Assembly (NCBI RefSeq): GCF_014202315.1 | Contig: NZ_JACHGN010000008.1 | Coordinates: 105,342 to 169,341 of the forward strand | Reading direction: 5' to 3' | Source: Thermocatellispora tengchongensis | GTDB taxonomy: Bacteria > Actinomycetota > Actinomycetes > Streptosporangiales > Streptosporangiaceae | DNA length: 64,000 nt | Shown here: positions 35,282-44,059 of the stretch, piece after piece | Layout of the letters: the number at the start of each line of letters is the position of its first letter | How positions within the stretch are numbered: position 1 is the first letter of the stretch | Translations under genes and position numbers: made by a program | The notes under the pieces: generated by a model | Seen by the model: the letters and a program-made list of their open reading frames with translations, nothing else | Told to the model about the DNA's origin: nothing | Databases searched by the model: none

Positions 35282-36904
35282 ATGCGCCACACCCGGCCGG
35301 CCGTCGGCGTGACGGCCCTCGTGCTGCTCGCCGCGGCGTGCTCCCCGGGACCGGGCGCCGCGCCCGGCGCCGCCACCCCCGCCCCCGCCAAGCCCGGCTA
35401 CCTCGCCGTCGCCGACCCCGCCCTGCCCGGGGGCGGCACGCTCAACTTCCAGGTGCACGTGGACACCGGCGCGGCCACCGGCCTGGACCCGCAGCTCGCC
35501 GACGTGGCCACCTCCTGGCAGCTCATGTCGCTGGTGTACGAGACGCTGGTCACGGTGGGCCCGGACTTCTCGATCCAGCCGATGCTGGCCGAGCGCTGGG
35601 AGACCCCCGACCCCACCACGTACGTCTTCCACCTGCGCGAGGGCGTGAAGTTCTCCAACGGGCGGGCGATGACCGCCGACGACGTGGTGGGCAGCCTGAA
35701 GCGGCTGCTGGCCTCCAAGTCGGTGTGGGTGGGCCAGCTCGGCCCGGTGAAGTCGGTCGCCAAGGACGGCGACGCGGCCGTCAGGGTCACGCTGAAGGAG
35801 CCGTACGCCCCGTTCCTGGCCGCGCTGGCCAACGTACCGGCCGCGGTCCTGCCCATGAAGGAGGTGGAGGACAAGTCCGTGGACCTGGCCACCACGATGC
35901 TGGGCACCGGGCCGTACGTGGTGGGCGAGCACCGCCAGGACGTGTCCTGGTCCTTCAGGCGGAACCCGGAGTACTGGGCGCAGGGCAGGCCGGCGCTCGA
36001 CGCCGTCAACGTGACCATCGCGCCGGAGGAGGCCGCGCGGATCGCGGCGTTGCAGAACGGCAGCGCCTCGATGGCCACGCTGGGCAACGTGGACTCGGCC
36101 GGCATGCTGGCGGGCGCGGCCAACGTCCAGGTGCTCAGCCAGGCCACCACCGACTTCTACTACCTGATGCTCAACACTCAGGCGCCGGGCTCCAAGTTCG
36201 CCGACCCCCGGGTGCGGCAGGCGGTCAACCTGGCCATGAACCGCACCCAGATCGCCGAGGTCGCCACCGGCGGGCAGGGCAAGCCGACCGGCGTCACCCC
36301 CGCGGGCCTGCCCGGCGCGTGCGACCCGGCCACGCTGCCCTCGGCCACCGGCGGCGGCGCGGAGGCGGCGCGCAGGCTGCTGGCCGAGGCGGGCGCGCAG
36401 AACCTGTCGTTCACCCTGGCGATCTACTCCACCGAGCCCGCGCCCGCGGTCGCGCAGGTGATCCAGCAGAACCTCCAGCAGGCGGGCATCACGGTGAAGA
36501 TCGAGCAGACCGACGAGGCGACCTGGGCCGGCAAGGTGTACGGCAAGGCGCCGGCGGAGTTCGACGCCGCCCTGTCGTGGTTCGCCGGGTACGCCGACGC
36601 CGGCATGGTCACCAAGTGGTGGAACCCCGACGTGGCCGGGTTCAACGCCGGCTTCATGAAGGCCGACGCCGCCCTCAGCGAGGCGATCGACGCGGCCGGG
36701 AAGGCCACCGGCGCGGCGCGTACGGAGGCGCTGGCCAAGGTGTGCCAGGAGGCCGACCGCGACGCGCAGATGATCCCGCTGGTCACCCGCCCGGTCACGG
36801 TCGCCTACCGCACCGACGCGCTCAGCCCGAGCCTGTACGCCACCGAGGGCTACGGCAACGTGCTGCGGCTGCTGCCCGAGATCCGCGCCAAGAAGGCGCA
36901 GTAG
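35282..36904 (+). CDS. ABC transporter substrate-binding lipoprotein (Dpp/Opp type)
   Basis: The 540-residue SBP_bac_5 protein has a lipoprotein signal peptide with lipobox LAAAC (lipidated Cys20), then the family pattern: LDPQLADVATSWQLMSLVYE, LAERWETPDPTTYVFHLREG and VKFSNGRAMTADDV. It should capture di-, oligopeptides or related amides outside the membrane. It starts 25 bases after the amine oxidase stop with GGAGCC upstream. Downstream genes give a full five-part importer. Confidence 0.93.
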   Translation: MRHTRPAVGVTALVLLAAACSPGPGAAPGAATPAPAKPGYLAVADPALPGGGTLNFQVHVDTGAATGLDPQLADVATSWQLMSLVYETLVTVGPDFSIQPMLAERWETPDPTTYVFHLREGVKFSNGRAMTADDVVGSLKRLLASKSVWVGQLGPVKSVAKDGDAAVRVTLKEPYAPFLAALANVPAAVLPMKEVEDKSVDLATTMLGTGPYVVGEHRQDVSWSFRRNPEYWAQGRPALDAVNVTIAPEEAARIAALQNGSASMATLGNVDSAGMLAGAANVQVLSQATTDFYYLMLNTQAPGSKFADPRVRQAVNLAMNRTQIAEVATGGQGKPTGVTPAGLPGACDPATLPSATGGGAEAARRLLAEAGAQNLSFTLAIYSTEPAPAVAQVIQQNLQQAGITVKIEQTDEATWAGKVYGKAPAEFDAALSWFAGYADAGMVTKWWNPDVAGFNAGFMKADAALSEAIDAAGKATGAARTEALAKVCQEADRDAQMIPLVTRPVTVAYRTDALSPSLYATEGYGNVLRLLPEIRAKKAQ

Positions 36905-36909
36905 CCGCG

Positions 36910-37878
36910 ATGCGGTTGGCACTGTGGTGGTCCGGACGGGCGCTGAGCGCCGCGGCGACGCTGCTCGGCGTGTCCGTGCTGATCTTCGCGGCGGTCCGGA
37001 TGATGCCCGGCGGGTTCGCCGAGACGATCCTCGGCCCGTTCGCCACGCCGGAGCAGAAGGCCGAGCTGGCCGCGCGCTACGGGCTGGACCAGCCGGTGTT
37101 CCTGCAGTACGGGCACTGGCTGGCCGCCGTCGCCGGCGGCGACTTCGGCACCTCGATGATCAGCCGGCAGCCGGTGGCGGACGAGCTGCTGGCCAGGCTC
37201 CCGGTGACCGCCGAGCTGACGGCGTTCTCGGTGGCGGCGGCGCTGCTGCTCGGCGTGCCCCTGGGCGTCCTCACCGCGGTGCGGGCCCGGCCGCGCGGTG
37301 GCGCGGCGGCCGGTCGGCTGCTCAGCGGCCTGGGGGTGAGCGTGCCGGAGTTCGTGCTCGGCAGCCTGGCGGTGTTCCTGTTCTCCCGGTACGCCCTGGG
37401 CGTGCCGGCCGGCGGGTACGTCCCGTTCGGGCAGGACCCGGCCGGGAACCTGGCCTCGATGGTGCTGCCCTCGGCGGTGCTGTCGGTGTTCGCGCTGTCG
37501 GCCACCGCCCGCACCACCCGGGACGCGGTGCTGGGCGTGCTGGTCGAGCCGTACGTCACCGCCGCCGTCGCCCGCGGCGAGACGCCCTGGTTCATCGTCA
37601 GGCACCACATCCTGCGCAACGCCGCCGGGCCGGTGGTCACGCTGGTGGCCACGATCACCGCGTACCTGCTGGGCGGGGCGCTGGTGGTGGAGTACGTCTT
37701 CAACCTGCCCGGGATCGGGTCCTACATCGTGCAGGCGGTCGGCCGGCGCGACTACGCGGTGGTGCAGGCGGGCGTGCTGCTCGCCGCCGCCGTGTTCATC
37801 GTGATGAACGCGCTGGTGGATCTGGCCGTCGGGGCGCTGGACCCGCGCCTGGGCGTGACCGGGAAGGGGGCCGCGTGA
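36910..37878 (+). CDS. peptide ABC transporter permease (DppB type)
   Basis: The 322-residue protein has six membrane helices and the DppB layout: a long periplasmic loop after helix 1 (GLDQPVFLQYGHWLAAVAGG; FGTSMISRQPV) and the EAA loop TRTTRDAVLGVL...ARGETPWFIVRHHILRNA, where it meets the ATPases. ATG 36910 lies 5 bases after the binding-protein stop. The next permease overlaps by GTGA. Confidence 0.93.
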   Translation: MRLALWWSGRALSAAATLLGVSVLIFAAVRMMPGGFAETILGPFATPEQKAELAARYGLDQPVFLQYGHWLAAVAGGDFGTSMISRQPVADELLARLPVTAELTAFSVAAALLLGVPLGVLTAVRARPRGGAAAGRLLSGLGVSVPEFVLGSLAVFLFSRYALGVPAGGYVPFGQDPAGNLASMVLPSAVLSVFALSATARTTRDAVLGVLVEPYVTAAVARGETPWFIVRHHILRNAAGPVVTLVATITAYLLGGALVVEYVFNLPGIGSYIVQAVGRRDYAVVQAGVLLAAAVFIVMNALVDLAVGALDPRLGVTGKGAA

Positions 37879-38705
37879 GAGCTCTGCTGCGCGACCTGGA
37901 CGGGCTGTCCCGGGCCGGGCTGGCCTGCCTGGCCCTGCTGGTGCTGGTGGCGCTGGGCTCGGTCGTCCACCTGGGCGGCGACCCCGACGCGATCGTGGGG
38001 CCGCGGCTGCAGCCACCGGGCCCGCAGTGGTGGCTGGGCACCGACAACCTGGGCCGCTCGATGCTGCCGCGGGTGATGGAGGGCGTGGGCACCACCCTGC
38101 TGCTCTCCTCGGTCGCCGTGCTGGTCACGGCCGTGGTCAGCGCCGGGTTCGGCATCCTGGCCGGGTACCGGGGCGGGTACGTGAGCGAGCTGGTGCTGCG
38201 CCTGGTCGAGGTGCTGTACTCCTTCCCGGCCGTCGTGCTGGCGATCCTGGTCGCCGCGGTGATGGGGCCGGGCCAGACGGCCGCGCTGGCCGCGATCGTG
38301 CTGGTCACGATCCCGCTGATGACCCGGCTGGTACGCGCCGCCGCCGCGGGCGTCGCCCGGCGCGACTACGTGACCGCGGCGGTGATCAGCGGCGCCCGGC
38401 TGTCGCGGGTGCTCGGGCGGCACGTGCTGCCCAACGTCTCCGGCACGATCGCGGTGCAGGGCACGTACGCGCTGTCGGTGGGCATCTCGGTCGAGGGCGG
38501 GCTGAGCTTCCTCGGCTTCGGCGTGCAGCCGCCGCAGGCGTCGCTGGGGGTGCTGATCCGGCAGGGAGGCACGTACATGATCGCCGCGCCGTGGCTGGTC
38601 GCCGGGCCGTGCGCCGTGCTGGTGGTGGCGATCCTGGCCATCAACGTGCTCGGCGACGGCCTGCGCGACCGGCTGGAGCCCCGGCAGCCGAGGAGCCTGA
38701 CATGA
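37875..38705 (+). CDS. peptide ABC transporter permease (DppC type)
   Basis: The 276-residue protein is the second permease: a TDNLGRSMLPRVMEGVGTTL segment after the first helix, typical of DppC, and the EAA loop AAAGVARRDYVTAAVISGAR followed by RVLGRHVLPN. It has five to six helices. It starts at GTG 37875, overlapping dppB by four bases, and overlaps the ATPase gene by ATGA. Confidence 0.93.
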   Translation: MRALLRDLDGLSRAGLACLALLVLVALGSVVHLGGDPDAIVGPRLQPPGPQWWLGTDNLGRSMLPRVMEGVGTTLLLSSVAVLVTAVVSAGFGILAGYRGGYVSELVLRLVEVLYSFPAVVLAILVAAVMGPGQTAALAAIVLVTIPLMTRLVRAAAAGVARRDYVTAAVISGARLSRVLGRHVLPNVSGTIAVQGTYALSVGISVEGGLSFLGFGVQPPQASLGVLIRQGGTYMIAAPWLVAGPCAVLVVAILAINVLGDGLRDRLEPRQPRSLT

Positions 38706-39682
38706 GCGGCGCATTGCTACGGGTCGAGCACCTGTCCCTGGACTACCGGATCGGCGGGCGCACCGTCCGCGCGCTCGACGGGGCCGATCTCGTCCTGGAC
38801 GAGGGCGCGAGCATCGGGGTGGTGGGGGAGAGCGGATCGGGCAAGTCCACGCTCGGCTCGGCCGTCGGCCGCCTGCTGCCGCGCGCCGCGCACCTGGCGG
38901 GCGGCGGCGTACGGGTGGCGGGCGAGCCGGTGTTCGACCTGGCCCCGGCGGCGCTGCGCCGCCTGCGCCGGGAACTGCTCGGCTTCGTCTTCCAGGACCC
39001 GATCGCCTCACTCGACCCGACCATGCGGGTGGGCCGGCAGCTCCGCCTGGTGCTCGGCCGCCGCGCGGGGGACAAGGAGGTGGCCGGGCACCTGGAGCGG
39101 GTCCGGCTCGACCCGGCGGTGGCGCGGGCGTACCCGCACCAGCTCTCCGGCGGCATGGCCCAGCGCGTGGCCATCGCGATGGCCATGGCCACCGAGCCGC
39201 GGCTGCTGGTGGCCGACGAGCCGACCGCCGCGCTGGACAGCCAGGTGCGCGAGGAGGTGCTGAACGTGGTGTTCGGCCTGGCCGCCGAGGCCGGGGCGGG
39301 CATCGTCTGGCTCAGCCACGACCTGCCCGCCGTGGCCCGCCGCTGCGAGCGGGTCGCGGTCATGTACGGCGGGCGCGTGGTCGAGGAGGGCCCGGCCGCC
39401 GAGGTGCTGGGCCGCCCCGCCCACCCCTACACGGCCGCGCTGGCCCGCTCGGCCCCGGCCGCGGCGGGGCCCGGCACCCGGCTGGTGCCGGTGCCCGGAC
39501 GCCCGCCCGTGCTCACCGGGCCCGCACCGGGCTGCGCGTTCGCGCCCCGCTGCGCGTTCGCGATCGACCGGTGCTCCCGCGAGCGCCCCGCGCTGGCCCG
39601 GGTGGGCGGCCAGACCGTGCTGTGCCACCGGGCGGGCGAGCCGGTCCTGACCGCCGCCCGGGAAGCGGAGGTGGACGCGTGA
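38702..39682 (+). CDS. peptide ABC transporter ATP-binding protein (DppD type)
   Basis: The 326-residue protein shows Walker A GESGSGKST near residue 41, the signature LSGGMAQR, Walker B LLVADEPTAALD and the switch His in WLSHDLP. The oligopeptide-permease C-terminal extension is present, with its four-cysteine motif GCAFAPRCAFAIDRC and a later Cys in VLCHRA, which in some homologues binds an iron-sulfur cluster. It is coupled to genes on both sides by 4-bp overlaps. Confidence 0.93.
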   Translation: MSGALLRVEHLSLDYRIGGRTVRALDGADLVLDEGASIGVVGESGSGKSTLGSAVGRLLPRAAHLAGGGVRVAGEPVFDLAPAALRRLRRELLGFVFQDPIASLDPTMRVGRQLRLVLGRRAGDKEVAGHLERVRLDPAVARAYPHQLSGGMAQRVAIAMAMATEPRLLVADEPTAALDSQVREEVLNVVFGLAAEAGAGIVWLSHDLPAVARRCERVAVMYGGRVVEEGPAAEVLGRPAHPYTAALARSAPAAAGPGTRLVPVPGRPPVLTGPAPGCAFAPRCAFAIDRCSRERPALARVGGQTVLCHRAGEPVLTAAREAEVDA

Positions 39683-40416
39683 TCCTGGAGCTCGACGACG
39701 TGACCGTGACCTTCGCGTCCGGGCCGCCGCTGCGCCGCCGCGTCCACCACGCCATGCGCGGCGTGACCCTGCACGTGGCCGAGGGCGAGACGCTGGGCCT
39801 GGTGGGGGAGTCCGGGTCGGGCAAGACCACCACCAGCCGGGTCGCGCTGGGGTTGCAGCGCCCCGCCGCCGGGACGGTCAGGTTCGAGGGCCGCCCGTTC
39901 CCCAAGCGCCGCCGCGAGCTGGCCGGGCGAATGCAGGCCGTGCTGCAGCACCCGCACTGGTCGCTCAACCCGCGCATGCGGGTCGGGCAGAGCGTGGCCG
40001 AGCCGCTGGTCGTGCTCGGCCGGCGCGACACCGCGCCGGTGGCCGAGATGCTGGAGCACGTCGGCCTGGAGCCGGAGCTGGCCGCCCGCTACCCGCACGA
40101 GCTGTCCGGTGGCCAGCGCCAGCGCGTCTCCATCGCCCGCGCCCTGGTGACCCGCCCCCGGTTCGTCGTCTTCGACGAGGCGGTCAGCGCGCTGGACGTC
40201 TCCGTACAGGGCCAGATCCTGAACCTGATCAAGGACCTGCAGGCGGAGTACGGTTTCAGCGCGCTGTTCATCTCCCACGACCTCGGCGCCGTACGGTACG
40301 TCGCCGACCGCATCGCCGTCATGCGCGACGGCGAGATCGTGGAGACCGCCGGCACCGAGACCTTCTACACCGCGCCATCGCACGAATACTCCAGGCGTCT
40401 GCTGGACGCCCTGTGA
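39679..40416 (+). CDS. peptide ABC transporter ATP-binding protein (DppF type, short)
   Basis: The 245-residue protein has Walker A GESGSGKTT, signature LSGGQRQR, Walker B FVVFDEAVSALD and the switch His in FISHDLG. Compared with typical DppF it ends right after the nucleotide-binding domain and lacks the Cys-containing C-terminal extension, which only its partner carries. Its stop codon is inside the first unit of an 18-bp tandem repeat. Confidence 0.92.
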   Translation: MILELDDVTVTFASGPPLRRRVHHAMRGVTLHVAEGETLGLVGESGSGKTTTSRVALGLQRPAAGTVRFEGRPFPKRRRELAGRMQAVLQHPHWSLNPRMRVGQSVAEPLVVLGRRDTAPVAEMLEHVGLEPELAARYPHELSGGQRQRVSIARALVTRPRFVVFDEAVSALDVSVQGQILNLIKDLQAEYGFSALFISHDLGAVRYVADRIAVMRDGEIVETAGTETFYTAPSHEYSRRLLDAL

Positions 40417-40466
40417 CCCTTGGAGGCACTGTGACCCATGGAGGCACTGTGACCGTTGGAGGCACC
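40413..40466 (+). repeat. 18-bp tandem repeat x3 carrying stop, ribosome site and start codons
   Basis: Units GTGACCCTTGGAGGCACT (40413-40430), GTGACCCATGGAGGCACT (40431-40448) and GTGACCGTTGGAGGCACC (40449-40466) are followed by a fourth GTGAC at 40467. Each unit supplies GGAGG five bases before the next GTG, so the array multiplies a translation start in frame. The first unit contains the DppF stop. Confidence 0.92.
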
Positions 40467-41465
40467 GTGACACCATCCGCCGAACCGCGGCTCGCGGCGC
40501 CGTCGGCGTTCGCGCCGGACGTGGCGGGCAACGACGACCTGCCGCTGACCCCGCAGGCCAGCCCCGGCCGGGGCGTGGTGCCGTTCGACCTGCCCGGCGT
40601 GTACGTGGGCACCGCCGAGTACGCCGAGGGCCCCACCGGGTGCACCGTGGTCCACGTCCCGGCCGGGGCGCGCACCGCCGTGGACGCGCGGGGCGGCGCG
40701 GTCGGGCTCAGCGGCGGGTACGACTTCAACCACGCCATCTGCCTGGCCGGCGGCTCGGTGTACGGCCTGGCCGCCGCGGCCGGCGTCAGTGACGAACTGC
40801 TGGCGCGGCGGCGCAACCAGGTGCGCTGGGACGACCTGCAGATCGTCTCCGGCGCGGTGATCTACGACTTCTCCGCCCGCGACAACGCCGTCTCCCCGGA
40901 CGCCGCCCTGGGCCGCGCCGCGCTGCGCAACGCCAAGGAGGGCGAGTTCCCGGTCGGGCGGTGCGGCGCCGGCCGCAGCGCCACCGCCGGGAAGGTCGAG
41001 TTCGGCCGGGCCGAGTTCACCGGCCAGGGCGCGGCGTTCCGGGCGTACGGGGACGTCAAGGTGCTGGTCGCCACCGTGGTCAACTCGGTCGGCGTGGTGG
41101 TGGACCGCGACGGCGCGATCGTACGCGGCAACTACCACTCCGCCGAGGGCGTGCGCCGCCACCCGGCCGAGGACTACGCCGCCATGATCGGCCGGCCCGA
41201 CGCCCCCGCCCCGGTGCCCGGCAACACCACGCTCACCGTGCTGGTCACCAACGTCCGCCTGCCGGAACGCGAGCTGAACCAGCTCGGCCGCCAGGTGCAC
41301 GGCTCCATGCAGCGTGGCATCCAGCCCTTCCACACCGAGAACGACGGCGACGTGCTGTTCACCATGACCACCGACGAGGTGGACCTGACCGGCGTGCGGT
41401 CCACCGGCCTGGCCACCCTCGCCGCCGAGGTCGCCTGGGACGCCATCCTGGACGCCGCCCGCTGA
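40467..41465 (+). CDS. P1-family peptidase (DmpA/NylC-type Ntn hydrolase)
   Basis: The 332-residue protein belongs to the self-cleaving P1 aminopeptidases and related amidases: YDFNHAICLAGGSVYGLAAA near the middle of the alpha part and PGNTTLTVLVTN near residue 250, where NylC-like members cut between Asn and Thr to expose the nucleophile Thr. It may cleave N-terminal residues from imported peptides or omega-amides. Four in-frame GTG starts exist (40413, 40431, 40449, 40467) through an 18-bp repeat; the last is used, though any would add only LGGTVT-like repeats. Its own stop is also in a tandem duplication. Confidence 0.88.
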   Translation: MTPSAEPRLAAPSAFAPDVAGNDDLPLTPQASPGRGVVPFDLPGVYVGTAEYAEGPTGCTVVHVPAGARTAVDARGGAVGLSGGYDFNHAICLAGGSVYGLAAAAGVSDELLARRRNQVRWDDLQIVSGAVIYDFSARDNAVSPDAALGRAALRNAKEGEFPVGRCGAGRSATAGKVEFGRAEFTGQGAAFRAYGDVKVLVATVVNSVGVVVDRDGAIVRGNYHSAEGVRRHPAEDYAAMIGRPDAPAPVPGNTTLTVLVTNVRLPERELNQLGRQVHGSMQRGIQPFHTENDGDVLFTMTTDEVDLTGVRSTGLATLAAEVAWDAILDAAR

Positions 41466-41527
41466 CCCGCCCCCCGCCTGGCCCGCATCCTGGACGCCGC
41501 CCGCTGGCCCGCCCCCCGCCTGGCCCG
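41444..41527 (+). repeat. 42-bp tandem duplication across the peptidase stop codon
   Basis: Copies at 41444-41485 and 41486-41527 differ at one base only: CGCTGACCC in the first (stop TGA) versus CGCTGGCCC in the second. The duplication copies the last seven codons and 18 bases beyond the stop. More CCCGCCTGGCCC units follow to about 41545. Confidence 0.95.
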
Positions 41528-41679
41528 CCCCGCCTGGCCCGCGCCCGAGCGCGCCGCCCGCGCGGCGGACGGCCGTACCGGTGGCGAGTTGTCGCCGTCG
41601 AGGCCCGGGGGCCTTGCCACGGGCACGGCCCGGTCAGGAAGATCGCTGAAGGTGTGGACGGCGACTCGGGGAGGGCGCG

Positions 41680-42462
41680 GTGCGGCAGAGCGGGCAACGT
41701 CAGACCTGGACGGCCGGCGACTACCGGCACGTGGGCGTGCAGTTCCTGCTCGCGGCCGAGATGCTGTGCGAGGCCGTGGAGATCAGGGCGGGGGAGAAGG
41801 TGCTGGACGTCGCCACCGGCACCGGCAACCTCGCCCTCGGCGCGGCCCGGCGCGCGGCCGAGGTGACGGCCCTGGACCTGGTGCCCGAGCTGATCGCGGT
41901 CGCGCGCGACCGCGCCGCCGCCGAAGGGCTGGAGGTGGCCTTCCGCGAGGGCGACGCCGAGGCCCTGCCGTTCGAGGACGCCTCCTTTGACGTCGTGGCC
42001 TCGACGTTCGGGGTGATGTTCGCCGCCGACCAGGAACGCGCCGCGGCCGAGCTGGTACGCGTGCTGCGCCCCGGCGGGCGCATCGGCCTGGCCTGCTGGA
42101 CCCCGTCGGGCTACATGGGCCGGATGCTGGAGCTGAACACCCGCTACCTGCCGCCGCCGCCCGGCTACCGCCCGCCCAGCCGCTGGGGCACCTCGTCCGG
42201 GCTGGAGGAGCTGTTCGGCGGCGAGGCCGACATCCGGGTGACGGGGCGTACGCTCCGGTGGAGGTTCTCCTCCCCCGAGGCGCACGCCCGCGTCTGGGCC
42301 GAGGTCTACGGCCCCACCCGGATGACCGCGCAGGCACTGGACGACGAGGGCCGCGCCGCCCTCGTCGCCGACCTGGCCCGCATGGTGACCGAGCTGAACC
42401 AGGACGGGTCCACGCTGCTGCTGCCCATGGACTACCTGGAGATCGTCATCCGGCCGCGCTGA
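41680..42462 (+). CDS. class I SAM-dependent methyltransferase (UbiE-like)
   Basis: The 260-residue protein has the SAM loop VLDVATGTGNLALGAA near residue 42, motif II VTALDLVPELIAVA, motif II/III EALPFEDASFDVVAS and motif IV LRPGGRIGLACW, a Methyltransf_11 fold. The C-terminal part with WGTSSGLEELF resembles uncharacterised actinomycete small-molecule methyltransferases. It starts at GTG 41680 after GGGAGGG. Substrate unknown; it is unlinked to the upstream operon by a 214-base repeat-containing gap. Confidence 0.87.
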   Translation: MRQSGQRQTWTAGDYRHVGVQFLLAAEMLCEAVEIRAGEKVLDVATGTGNLALGAARRAAEVTALDLVPELIAVARDRAAAEGLEVAFREGDAEALPFEDASFDVVASTFGVMFAADQERAAAELVRVLRPGGRIGLACWTPSGYMGRMLELNTRYLPPPPGYRPPSRWGTSSGLEELFGGEADIRVTGRTLRWRFSSPEAHARVWAEVYGPTRMTAQALDDEGRAALVADLARMVTELNQDGSTLLLPMDYLEIVIRPR

Positions 42463-42479
42463 CCGCGGCCGGGCGGCGC

Positions 42480-43898
42480 TCAGTGCCGCCGGCCCCGGCC
42501 GCCCCACGGGCCGGTGATGGCGAAGACGTAGCCCGGGCTCTGGATGCCCACGTAGAGGACCTTGCCGTCGGCGCTGAAGACCGGGCCGGCGAACTCGCTG
42601 TCGTTGAGCTCGTTGCGGGCCAGCGGGTAGACGGTGCCGCGGTCGGTGACGCCGACGAGGTGCTGGATGCCGTCACCGTCCTCGGCCAGGATGATCCCGC
42701 CGTACGGCGAGACGGTGATGTTGTCCGGGCCGTCGTAGTTGGTGTCCTTGTCCGGGTCGGGGTTCACGCCGAAGATCGTCTTCAGCGTGACCGTCTCGGA
42801 CTCGGGGTCGTAGAACCACACCTGGCCGTCGTGCTCGTTGACGCTGCCGTCGTCGTGCCGGGCGTAGCTCGCCACGAAGTAGGCACCGCCGTCGGCCCAC
42901 CACTGGCCCTCCAGCTTGCGGCTGCGGGTCACCTCCTCGTCGGTGAACTGCTTGCGCACGGAGGTGGTCTTGGCGTCGCGGTCGGGCACGTCCACCCAGG
43001 TGACCTTGTACCGGGTGCCGGGCCGCGTGGCCTGGGACAGGTCGGCGATGTGCCTGCCGCCCTTGGTGCACTTCATCGCCTGGAGCCTGCCGGCCGTGTC
43101 GCCGCCCTCCGACAGCGCCAGCCGCTTCAGCGCGCCCTTGCCGGGGCGGAAGCCCTTCGGCGGCACCCAGCGGAAGTACAGGCCGTTCGGCTCGTCGGCG
43201 TCCTCGGTCTCGTAGATGATCGAGGTGCGCGGGTCCACCGCGACGGCCTCGTGCGAGAAGCGGCCGAGGAACTTCAGCGGCACCGGGTCCTGGTTGAGGT
43301 CGTTGTCGAAGGGGTCCACGTCGAAGACGTAGCCGTGGTCCTTCTTCAGCGCGCCGCCGGCCTTGACCTCGGTCTCCTCGCAGGTCAGCCAGGTGCCCCA
43401 GGGGGTGACGCCGCCCGCGCAGTTCTGCACCGTGCCGGCCAGGCTGACGTACTCGCGCACGCGCCTGCCGTCCTTGTCCACCACGATGTTGGTGGTGCCG
43501 CCGCGGCCTCCGGCGTCGTAGGTCAGGCCCTCCAGGGCGGGCACGCCGTACTTCTCGTCGCCGCCGATCTCGTGGTTGTTGACCAGCACGCCGCCGCCCT
43601 TCGGGCCGCGGAAGAAGCCGGTGCCGTCGGTGTCGGAGGGGGTCGGCTCGCCGGACTCCAGCTTGGTGCCGCCCGCCTGGGCCACGATGGTGTAGGAGAA
43701 GCCCTTCGGCAGCGAGAGCAGGCCCTTGGGGTCCTTGACGACCGGGCCGTACCCGGCCCCCTTGTCCGGACCCGCGGCCTCGACGACCTGCGCGGCGGCC
43801 GGGCCGGCGATGGCCTCGACGCTGCCCGCGATGGCGATGCCGAGGCCGCCGGCGGCGCCGGTGCGCAGGAGGTTACGGCGGGAAATCTCTGCAGTCAT
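42480..43898 (-). CDS. PhoX-like (DUF839) Tat-exported protein
   Basis: The 472-residue protein has a twin-arginine signal (SRRNLLRTGAAGGLGIAIAG, cut near AQV) and a beta-propeller of the PhoX/DUF839 family: NNHEIGGDEKYGVPALEG, GGVTPWGTWLTCEETE, FSHEAVAVDPRTSIIYETED and PDNITVSPYGGIILAEDGDG. PhoX enzymes are calcium/iron-dependent alkaline phosphatases active on many phosphoesters outside the cell; many actinomycete members are shorter and untested. ATG 43898 follows AAAGGTG. A small dyad AGTCC-TCC-GGACT lies about 50 bases upstream. Confidence 0.9.
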   Translation of the reverse strand: MTAEISRRNLLRTGAAGGLGIAIAGSVEAIAGPAAAQVVEAAGPDKGAGYGPVVKDPKGLLSLPKGFSYTIVAQAGGTKLESGEPTPSDTDGTGFFRGPKGGGVLVNNHEIGGDEKYGVPALEGLTYDAGGRGGTTNIVVDKDGRRVREYVSLAGTVQNCAGGVTPWGTWLTCEETEVKAGGALKKDHGYVFDVDPFDNDLNQDPVPLKFLGRFSHEAVAVDPRTSIIYETEDADEPNGLYFRWVPPKGFRPGKGALKRLALSEGGDTAGRLQAMKCTKGGRHIADLSQATRPGTRYKVTWVDVPDRDAKTTSVRKQFTDEEVTRSRKLEGQWWADGGAYFVASYARHDDGSVNEHDGQVWFYDPESETVTLKTIFGVNPDPDKDTNYDGPDNITVSPYGGIILAEDGDGIQHLVGVTDRGTVYPLARNELNDSEFAGPVFSADGKVLYVGIQSPGYVFAITGPWGGRGRRH

Positions 43899-44059
43899 GT
43901 TGAAAGCACCTTTTTCCGGCACATAAGGGTGAGCACTAGGACCCAAGTCCTCCGGACTGAACTGCGCGCGCCACGGCACGGACACCGCGATGAACGTACG
44001 CCCAACGATGCCGGACGGGGTAGAAGTGGGACCAGCGATCACAGGGAAAGGGGACGCAC

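Noticed and set aside
41600-42460. Other large frames on both strands over the methyltransferase gene
   Set aside because: They are shadow frames of the GC-rich gene with Arg/Pro/Ala composition.
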